Below, piece by piece: positions 20,032-26,595 of a DNA stretch of 26,595 nt. The translations under genes were made by a program, and so were the position numbers. Source of the DNA: Chara braunii (Eukaryota > Streptophyta > Charophyceae > Charales > Characeae). Under the pieces are notes generated by a model that had not been told where the DNA came from, ran no database searches, and saw nothing but the letters and a program-made list of their open reading frames with translations. The stretch's first letter is position 1; each line of letters opens with the position of its first letter. The DNA lies in contig BFEA01000006.1 in assembly GCA_003427395.1 (NCBI GenBank), positions 5,036,388 through 5,062,982 on the forward strand, in the 5' to 3' direction.

Positions 20032-21058
20032 TGCGAGGATCTGGGTTCTCGGCAGGCCTGAGGGGCCTCTTGCTGCAGATGTGCCCGCCCTAAGTGAAGG
20101 CGGGCCTAACAAATCATGAGAGGCCCTAAGCTGTCAATTTCGTATTTGGGGTCCAGGCAGTTTGTCGCGCCACTTGGTTGAGGGAAACACAGGCCGAGGA
20201 GCGAGACATTCCACGGCCTTCCAGGCCTTTCCAAAATGATGCAGGCCCTGGACGAGATTCGCAGGCTCATACACAGACAGTTGGGAGGCCCAACCGAATG
20301 AGGCCCAGTAGCTGCAACAGAGGCGCAGNTTGGGAGGCCCAACCGAATGAGGCCCAGTAGCTGCAACAGAGGCGCAGCATCCTGTGGCCTACCGGAAGCT
20401 TCTGGGCCCAGGCCCAGGCCAGCCAGGCTGCGAAGGCAGGCAGGCTCTTTCCATATAGGAAACAGCTTGCTGCCTGGAGCCTTATTCAGCACTTGCATGC
20501 TGGCAGCAGCGCTGCTGGAGCGGACGCTCGTGGGCTGCTGCTGGCGCTGAGAGGCAAGGTGTTTGCGAGTGCGGTCGTGCAGGGAGCAGGGTGCTGCTGA
20601 GGGCAGCGCCATAGCCCAGCCTCCATAGCTGGATGCGCTTGGACTACAGTGAGGCGCAGGGGTGGTTTTCGGGTGTAGAGAGGGAAGACGTGGGAGTAAG
20701 TCAGGGGAGAGAGAGAAGGATGATGATGATGATGATGATGATGTGAGGGCACATACCTGGTATTGGCGATGGCCTGCATTGGGCGACATCTTCAAGTACT
20801 TCGTGGGCTGCTGACGTCAACAGTTGCATTGTCAATTAGTAGGCTGGGCGCTGAGCGCCAAGTAGGGAGATAGGGCCTGGACACTCATGTTGGTGGTGGC
20901 GAGAGCAAGTTCTCATTCACATTGGCTTTCAGTGTTACGATTCTTCATTGGTGTTATATTGGTGCATTTCTGCTTTCTGGACACTCTGACTCTATCTGGC
21001 CTTCGATGTGATTGTGCATTCTGGATATTGTCATCTCGCTGTTGCTCATTTTCCTTGA
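20032..21058 (+). repeat. 3' LTR
   Basis: It starts TGCGAGGATCTGGG and follows the 5' LTR base for base with scattered substitutions. Differences include a one-base loss in the gaggccc run, a 26-bp deletion near 20836, and a 48-bp perfect duplication around an N at 20329. It ends ttttccttga where the 5' LTR has ttttccttgca. Immediately after come aagttcggtagg and further short copies of the LTR end, so the outer border is rearranged. Confidence 0.9.
20281..20377. repeat. Perfect 48-bp direct duplication split by a single N
   Basis: 20281-20328 and 20330-20377 are identical and separated by one N at 20329. The 5' LTR has a single copy of this sequence. Overlapping contig ends joined with a placeholder N is the simplest explanation, so the duplication is probably an assembly artefact. 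Confidence 0.9.
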
Positions 21059-21167
21059 AAGTTCGGTAGGTCTCCTAATCCCCAGAATTCGAAATGTGAT
21101 TGTGCATTCTGGATACTATCTGGCCTTCAATGTGATTGTGCATTCTGGATATCGTCATCTCACCTTC
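21059..21167. repeat. Scrambled junction: outer-repeat end plus repeated LTR-end pieces
   Basis: After the 3' LTR, 21059-21095 repeats the run found left of the 5' LTR at about 12216-12256 (agttcggtag...cagaattcgaaat). Then come two further copies of gtgattgtgcattctggata (about 21095 and 21131), the second preceded by ctatctggccttc as in the LTR end. The sequence then passes into the gag-start repeat through the shared word cgctgttgct. Short shared words at each joint suggest template switching or microhomology-mediated repair. Confidence 0.75.
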
Positions 21168-21865
21168 GCTGTTGCTTCGTCTTGCTTCTGGCGTTGTTCC
21201 TCCACAAGACGACATTGTTTCTCTGCCTCCTCCTCCTCTTTCTTCCGTGCGGCTGTTGCCGTGTCTGCCCGCTGCTTAATTTCTGCCTTCAAGGTCAGCA
21301 TCCGGGCCTCGCAGGCCTCGGTTGTTTCCCCTTGCTTCTGCTCCATGTCGCCTGTGATCGGGTGAGCATGGGCATATGCCGCGTGACTGCTGATGTGGCA
21401 CTGACTCCTGCTGACATGGCACGGCTGTCGGCTGACGTGTCACTGACATGTCACTGCTCACATGGCCTGCTCACATGGCCTGCTGACGTGGCAACTCGTC
21501 AATGCCGCAGCAGTGAGAAGCCGAAGACAGGTGGGGGAAGAGAGAAGGGTTGACATGGCCTGCTGACATGGCCTGCTGACGTAGCAACTCATCAATGCCG
21601 CAGCAGTGAGAAGCAAAAGACAGTTGGGGGAAGAGAGAAGGGTTGAAGATAGACAAAGCAGCATAGATGGGGAGGGTGGAAGGTTGGAAAGTGGGAGTCA
21701 TAAAACACTAACATTTTACCTACCCCCATGGGGTCACACACATCACCCAGATAAGGAGCCACTAATCAAATTGAAAAGTTCGAACTTTGCGTAAAGAATG
21801 ATCATTTCGAAAAGAAGAAAAGAAAGAAAGAAATCGAAATTGCAAGTTCGGTAGGTCTCCTTTTC
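21168..21865 (-). repeat. Right copy of the dispersed gag-start/leader repeat
   Basis: It repeats 11506-12256 in the same orientation. On the minus strand, 21346 down to about 21170 reads MEQKQGETTEACEARML and a coiled-coil-like stretch (AARKKEEEEAEKQ), then breaks at the LTR junction. A 93-bp piece of the leader containing the 13-bp units is itself tandemly duplicated (anchors gacgt at 21485 and 21578). The copy ends at gcaagttcggtaggtctcc, where LINE sequence begins. It represents a second, truncated gag start of the same gypsy family. Confidence 0.85.
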
Positions 21866-22275
21866 CACTCCCATCACGGCATCAGAGATAGTAATGAAAA
21901 GATGGCAAAAGGAAGAAATCTCACTAGCCAACGCGATCTTCAAACCCTCTTGTCATTCAATCTTCTGCACGAAGCCAGTCAAATTGGCCAGCCTACTCTG
22001 GCTCATTACCTACAGAGCAGTCCCGGTGAACCACTGGCTAGCATGAAGACGAAAGAAGGAAGGCAGACCAGATCAAGACTCATGGTGCAAAGTCTGCAAC
22101 ACAGAAGCTATGGAAACACTCAACCATTGCTTCTTAGAATGCGAAAAGGCCCAAGCCCTATGGAATGAGGTAGCACAGGCATGGTCCAAACACTCTAACA
22201 AAACACTACAAATTAAACCGAGCACTCTTTACTTAGACATAGAGCAAACCCCGCAGTTCAAAGGTTTCGAACTTT

Positions 22276-22786
22276 CGACCTATTCTTTTCTTCTTTTTTT
22301 TTTCTTTTTTTTTTTCTTTTTTTTCCACAAAACAGGGCCTTATGGTCCTGGCTCCTTCTATTCTGGGGAGCGTCAGTCCGGTTCCTATTCCACCGGCAAG
22401 TCAAAACATACATTACATTGAAGAATCACGCACGCTTCCTTCCGTCTGGCCGAAGGACCCCTGAGCAGCATGATTGCTCCACCTTGGTGGAGGATTGACT
22501 GTCAGCTTGCCGTGCTGCACTCTTTCCTCTCAGACCTGGAACCCAGATCTGTCAGATAAATCTATTCCTTCTAGGAAGAGGTCCCCCTTTGTCAAGTTAG
22601 CGGGTGAACACCCATTTATCCATCCTGCTCCTGTGCCACAGCCTCCCCTGTCCCTTCTTACCTGTCCTCCCCTTTTCTGCTTGTCACTAAAACCCTAGAC
22701 CCTAAAACCCTCGTTCGTTAGCCATCACCAGCACCCTTTGGATTTTTTGGCAACTCTTTCGCTGTAGCCTTGGGCGACCTATTCTT
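22276..22786 (-). mobile_element. Retroposed 487-bp insertion with poly(A) on the minus strand and 12-bp target-site duplication
   Basis: CGACCTATTCTT occurs at 22276-22287 and again at 22775-22786. Between them lie a pyrimidine run with long T tracts (22288-22324) and about 450 bp of unrelated sequence. Removing one copy of the repeat and the insert restores LINE sequence. A T-rich end next to a target duplication is the mark of LINE-type reverse transcription of a polyadenylated RNA, here inserted in minus orientation. The cargo is unidentified: no pol III boxes and no protein motif were seen. It could be a SINE or a processed transcript. Confidence 0.8.
22687..22713. repeat. Telomere-like words (AAACCCTA type) inside the insertion
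   Basis: The run contains AAAACCCTAGACCCTAAAAC followed by CCT, which is close to the plant telomere repeat CCCTAAA. It lies near the inferred 5' end of the retroposed insert. It may be a telo-box or a chance or captured telomere-like motif. Confidence 0.5.
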
Positions 22787-23128
22787 CTTCTCACTAATCA
22801 GAAAAGCCTTTCTGTGGGCGATCTGGAAAAGGAGATGCGACCTGACTTTCGATAATCACCCTACTAATCACGAAAACCCCCTCATAACTATCAAGCAACT
22901 AATAGAAACTGAACTCCACGCCCTCTGGAAAAAAAACTCAGAACCAAATACAAAACGGTGGATCAGCAAGTATAAAAGCCCAGCAGCACCTGGATGTCAA
23001 CACAACATGCTTTGCACTCAATGTGGAAGCGCTGCTGCGGTCTTGTGCACCCGAGAGGCGACTGGGCCGGAGAACGAGCGTAGAACGGTGCAGTCAATGG
23101 TGCTGGGCGCCATAGCCATAGCTTTAGC

Positions 23129-23130
<2 letters not shown>

Positions 23131-23199
<69 letters not shown>

Positions 23200-23200
23200 N

Positions 23201-23264
<64 letters not shown>
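23131..23264. repeat. (GA)n microsatellite, about 134 bp, with one N
   Basis: An uninterrupted GA array apart from the N at 23200. The true length is unknown because of the N. The long Arg-Glu or Ser-Leu frames across it are artefacts of the repeat. Confidence 0.98.
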
Positions 23265-23267
<3 letters not shown>

Positions 23268-24029
23268 CAAAGGGAGGAGTGGGGCCTGTGAGAGTGAGAG
23301 TGAGAGCAGCGAGACAGAGGGAAAGGAAGAAGAGAGAGACGTACCTGCATGTTGAGTTGAACGTCCGAAGACAACCAAGTCTGTGTTGACTATCCAGGCT
23401 CTCTTGGACCTTGAATGTCTCACGTGAGTGTGGTGTGGTGTCCGAATGTTTCATGCATGGTTGTCTCATTGCAACTCCACTTCCTCAAGCACAATATCAA
23501 TCCTTTTGGAAATCTATACGAAACCACAATCTTGCTGGTATGGCGGCTAACCAAGCCCAACACGTGTCCTAATTCAAGATTGTGACTGGCTCTGACACCA
23601 AATTTAAGCGATTGCTCGATTTCACTTCAAACCATCCATCATCATCATCAACCACCACACCTGATAAAGACTGAGAGACACATATTATGATTCCGGTTGT
23701 TTGTTGTCTGATGACCAACACTCACTCACATAGACTTCCAGGTATGCCCATACATACACAGAAGGAAGGGGAGAGGATAGGAGTATCACACCGCACAGGG
23801 AGAGATAAACACAGCGGAAGACTTGACCATGCGATATGACAGGGTACACTGAAAGTGCAATTCACTCCACTCAATCCTCACAACAAGTCATAGAGAACAG
23901 CCGAGCAGATCACATCCAGGAAACAATGAAANGATGATAGTCCAAACACAGTTATACACTGTTTATTAAACTCAGAGTCTCGAATTGTCAGGATAACTTC
24001 AGAACAACAGTGCGCTGCTCAGAAATGAG
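23265..24029. other. Unassigned stretch
   Basis: No coding motif is seen. It contains an orphan primer-binding-site match on the minus strand (23586-23600), a short inverted repeat (cacaatcttg near 23525 and caagattgtg near 23575) and an N at 23932. It may be the leader and LTR of a minus-strand LTR element. Confidence 0.4.
23586..23600 (-). promoter_or_regulatory. Orphan primer-binding site for initiator tRNA-Met
   Basis: The minus strand reads TGGTGTCAGAGCCAG. The complement of the plant initiator tRNA-Met end is TGGTATCAGAGCCAG, so 14 of 15 bases match. An LTR would be expected at higher coordinates and a gag at lower ones. Neither could be shown, and the long GA array lies where the leader would be. 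Confidence 0.55.
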
Positions 24030-24310
24030 AAGCGCTTCACTCCCCAACCCTGAGTAACCACCTGTAACACCCCTGAGCCCCTGAAACATCAAGCGCCACC
24101 CTGATACAGCCTCCTGAGGGAAGCGCCACCCTGAAACAGGCCTTGAGGCCAAGCGCCACTCAGAGGATGAAGAAGAAGACCAGCGCCACAGTATCTGATG
24201 ATGACGAAGTGTCGGAAGACTTCACGGGTGGAAGTCTGCAGAAGCGCCACCAAACCCTGACAAGATGACCTCTGAGGAAGAAAGCTGCAGCTATGGCTGC
24301 AGCGCCAACA
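24030..24310. repeat. Degenerate 30-bp-periodic repeat marked by AAGCGCCAC
   Basis: The word aAGCGCcaC occurs at 24030 (as aagcgcttcac), 24091, 24121, 24151, 24181 (cagcgccac), 24242 and 24300. Steps are 30 bp or close to multiples of 30. Sequence between the marks varies. In the plus frame it gives a 10-residue unit starting KRHP/KRHS, with stops; the minus frame gives units starting VAL. No intact ORF covers it, so it is either a decayed coding minisatellite or a non-coding repeat. Confidence 0.75.
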
Positions 24311-25440
24311 CCGCTCCGAAGGAGGGTCCAGCAGGGCACTAATCTCTTTCGCCTCCAGCAGACCTCGGTAACCCAGACCTCTGTCAGCCCCTGCGTGCTG
24401 GCAGAGTACAGCGCAGGTCCCAGCTATGTCCGGCGCTCCGAAGGACTGGCTATGCCTGTCTCCTTCCACGCTGAGCCGTCACCACTTCCGGTTCACGCGT
24501 AGCACAGCAGTGATGTACTCGGTACCAACTGCCAAAAGCTCTGAACCGATGTGCCTATCCTATCTATACTACACTAGCCTAGACTCGACCTAGACCGGAC
24601 TGACTGACCGACCGGTACCGTTTCTGTTTCGGCCTCTACCAGACCCGGCTATAGGCTATAGGACCATCTATCAGAATAGGCCCTTAGGGCCTGTCTGTCC
24701 TAGGGGTAGCCCGGGCCTGCTATTCGCAGTTAGGGTAGCTGTAGGGAATCCGGTTAGTACCGGGCCTGTATTTTCCCGGATTTGCAGATATGTCCCTCAC
24801 GAATTGCCATCACAGGTAGGTTTCTCGGTTAGTCCTCAGCCAAACAAAATTGTGAATCTGTCCTACCTATAGTACAGCCTCGACAGAGAGAGGCTACAGG
24901 CAACCAGAAAACAGCAAGTCATTGCACACACTTGACTGGAACTTCACACAGTAGAACTTCACCAAAAAAAAGGTGGTGTTCACCTGGGCGCCTCCCTACC
25001 TGAGTACTATACAACAAACGGGACTGAACATGACACTCCGAGCAGCCAACTCTCTGGGGGTATGGCAGAACCGAATCTCCCTGCAAACTAGGGCTAAATT
25101 TAGCACACTGGTCGATTTCTGTACCCAAGCAACTCGACAAATGGAAACTGAGTGAAAATTGTTTGATGATCATCACTTTTATCGGGGTACTACTTTTCAA
25201 AATGCCCAGTTCGAAAGGCCCTTGTTCTTTGCTACACCAATAGAGGACTCCACATTCAGGTCCTCACCAGATTCAAGAGGGCAAAGAAAGGCAACCCGAC
25301 CCGGACAGAGCGGACACAGCAGGATGTGCGGCTGGACCGGCGGATGTAAAAATTGGGACGTCCAGGAAAGAAAAAAGAAATGTCACAGAACACAAACAGG
25401 GGATGGATTGGGCCATACCTACCTCAAGGCCGTATCCAAT
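24311..25440. other. Unassigned stretch
   Basis: No recognisable gene. Positions 24560-24760 are rich in short cta/tag and ccggac-type words (for example ctataggctatagg) reminiscent of the similar patch around 5440-5540, but no long match was confirmed. Open frames of 60-90 codons are present without motifs. Confidence 0.4.
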
Positions 25441-25446
<6 letters not shown>

Positions 25447-25522
<76 letters not shown>

Positions 25523-25532
25523 CTGTCTGTCT
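25447..25532. repeat. Compound microsatellite (CT)n-(GT)n-(TCTG)n
   Basis: A CT tract of about 47 bp passes directly into a GT tract of about 28 bp, then a few CTGT units. The pyrimidine tract and alternating GT can adopt triplex and Z-DNA forms respectively. The long Ser-Leu and Cys-Val frame across it is an artefact. Confidence 0.97.
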
Positions 25533-26595
25533 GCCTCTCTCTCATACAAAACATGAGAATCGGTCTCAGCCCCACCCTCTTTGGCTAACTGCAAGTGCCA
25601 GAAAAAGGTTAAAAAAGGCCAAAACATTGTTTCGGGGGGTAGGCCTTGAACCACCCCCGGAAAAAAGAGAATATATTCCCCTTCCAGATGTACCGGACCG
25701 GACATCCAGAAACGGATGGTCTGGACAGCGATTCGGATGTCCAGATTGTAACCATGCAAATAACTCTAAAACAGTGCACAGTTGGGGCAGGTTGCCGCCC
25801 CCCGCCAATATGTAGCAGCAAATAGAGATGAAAGCCTCGGATAGCGACAGTCCACACCAAAAAAGGAGAGGAGGAATCATTTGACCAAGAACAATAGGAT
25901 GAAATTGCAGAAGCAATCTGCCTACCTTATAAGGAGTAGGATTCAGACTGCGCTTGTGATCTGGTCGGAGGGCTGCTAGTTGGCTCTTACAGTGACTCCT
26001 TAGCTCATCCAGTGAAGGAAGGGGCTCCACAGTTGTTCCTGACAGTCAAATACAAACACGGGCGTTCGAAGACGTGATCAGATTTTTCCCTGCTCGACAA
26101 ATTGTCCTCACCTGTTCTGTGATAGTACACTTCGTCACATCAACCAACCGCCTAACGTGGCACGTAAATCAAACCTGTGTACACTCTCCAGAACTTGACA
26201 CCTGCAACACCTGCATTCGTAACCCAAATCTGGTAATCCAAGGGCAAATCATTAAGCAGCACTCATAACCAACAAGTTAGCCTTATGTAATGACCCGTCA
26301 ATACACTGACTGAAACATACAGTCGATTTCTGATTTCTGCTCATAGGATGCATGCCGTACTAAGTTCCCTGCCTGTCGATGTGTTTGCTGGGTCTGAGTG
26401 CGTGCTTGTTTGTGGGTTNCATGACTGTGTGTGGCCTGCATGTTGTCGGAGTGCCTTGAGTGTGTGTGTGACCTGTATGGGTCTGTGATGGCTGGGCAGG
26501 CCGTGGGAGGGCCGGTACTTACCTGTGGCATGGCGTTTGAGAGCTGCAGCCGGGGATACACTCAAGTGGTGTCGATAGCAGCCCCGCAACCCTTG
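25533..26595. other. Unassigned stretch to the window end
   Basis: No gene family recognised. Around 25690-25750 the word ggacatcc and its complement ggatgtcc lie about 45 bp apart within related words (cggacatccag, tctggac, cggatgtccag). An N lies at 26419. A minus-strand CAG/GTAAGT splice-donor match lies near 26515-26524 without a supported exon. Confidence 0.4.

Larger units (their letters stand above)
12281..21058 (+). mobile_element. Structurally complete Ty3/gypsy LTR retrotransposon, coding capacity lost
   Basis: All structural parts are present in order: LTR of about 1 kb, primer-binding site, leader, gag, protease, RT, RNase H, integrase with C-terminal tail, polypurine tract, second LTR. 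Integrase follows RNase H, so it is Ty3/gypsy. It differs in sequence from the minus-strand family at 5985-11861. Gag is broken by three in-frame stops and pol by about ten stops or frameshifts. The two LTRs remain clearly alike, with scattered substitutions and several indels. No 5-bp target-site duplication is found, because the right boundary is rearranged. Insertion between or into copies of the outer repeat is inferred. Confidence 0.9.
21866..23000 (+). pseudogene. LINE (non-LTR retrotransposon) ORF2 3' end, split by an insertion
   Basis: On the plus strand the frame around 21870-22060 gives WQKEEISLANAIFK and LLWLITYRAVPVNHWLA. Then CKVCNTEAMETLNHCFLECE and KAQALWNEVAQAW run to about 22280. 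The C-x2-C...H-x4-C pattern with the following ALW matches the zinc-binding region that ends plant LINE reverse transcriptase ORFs. After the insertion at 22288-22774 the ORF resumes with DLFFFSLIRKAFLWAIWKRR, CDLTFDNHPT and IETELHALWKK to about 22970. Upstream RT is missing. There is a stop after HWLA and frame changes, so it is inactive. The exact 3' end and any poly(A) are not clear. Confidence 0.75.

Noticed and set aside
20106-20795. Minus-strand open frame of 229 codons
   Set aside because: It lies wholly inside the 3' LTR, crosses the N at 20329 and the artefactual 48-bp duplication, and has no motif. The equivalent 5' LTR frame is broken.
22963-23469. Minus-strand open frame of 168 codons rich in Ser-Leu
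   Set aside because: It is produced by the GA/CT microsatellite and crosses an N.
24030-24310. CRISPR-like array
   Set aside because: Only a 9-base word is kept at each step, repeats are not of CRISPR length and no cas gene is present.
25159-25815. Plus-strand open frame of 218 codons
   Set aside because: The frame is carried through the CT/GT compound microsatellite; flanking residues show no family motif.

Overview
The window looks like a repeat-dominated intergenic block of a plant-lineage nuclear genome. The three Ty3/gypsy polyproteins most resemble, from memory, the families that fill the genome of the charophyte alga Chara braunii. That assignment is inference; no marker gene in the window fixes the species. 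I find no intact host protein-coding gene, no complete tRNA or rRNA gene and no CRISPR array. Nearly all recognisable coding sequence is decayed transposable-element DNA.

Layout. Positions 88-1211 (minus) hold a short Ty3/gypsy pol remnant. Positions 1212-2562 are unassigned. Positions 2563-2922 are a near-perfect tandem pair of a 180-bp unit. From about 2924 to 4110 the DNA is A+T-rich. It contains a 105-bp inverted repeat, a piece of the mitochondrial ccmC gene, two tRNA-like fragments and an organelle-style hairpin, so it is probably an organellar insertion. Positions 4120-5980 are mostly unassigned, with a GTCCCA-type minisatellite and a few microsatellites.

Positions 5985 to about 11860 (minus) carry a longer Ty3/gypsy element in the order gag, protease, reverse transcriptase, RNase H, integrase. 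It has many frameshifts and stops. Its protease region is internally amplified: the DSG-bearing half occurs four times through a 279-bp repeat nested inside a 638-bp tandem duplication.

Positions 12281-21058 (plus) are a structurally complete LTR retrotransposon. It has a 5' LTR, a primer-binding site for initiator tRNA-Met, gag with a CCHC knuckle, pol, a polypurine tract and a 3' LTR. Its reading frames are broken by nonsense and frameshift mutations. It lies between two directly repeated copies of a sequence that includes the start of a gag gene of the 5985-11861 type (about 11506-12256 and 21168-21865). The right junction is rearranged.

Positions 21866-23000 are the 3' part of a LINE (zinc-binding region of the reverse transcriptase ORF). 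It is split by a 487-bp insertion with a poly(A) tail on the minus strand and 12-bp target-site duplications. After a long GA microsatellite (23131-23264) the last 3.3 kb has no recognisable gene. It does hold an orphan minus-strand primer-binding site, a 30-bp-periodic motif and a compound CT/GT microsatellite. Single N characters at 20329, 23200, 23932 and 26419 look like assembly joins, and the first is flanked by a perfect 48-bp duplication.

The elements do not cooperate as genes. They record successive insertion, duplication and decay, with C-to-T type transitions prominent.
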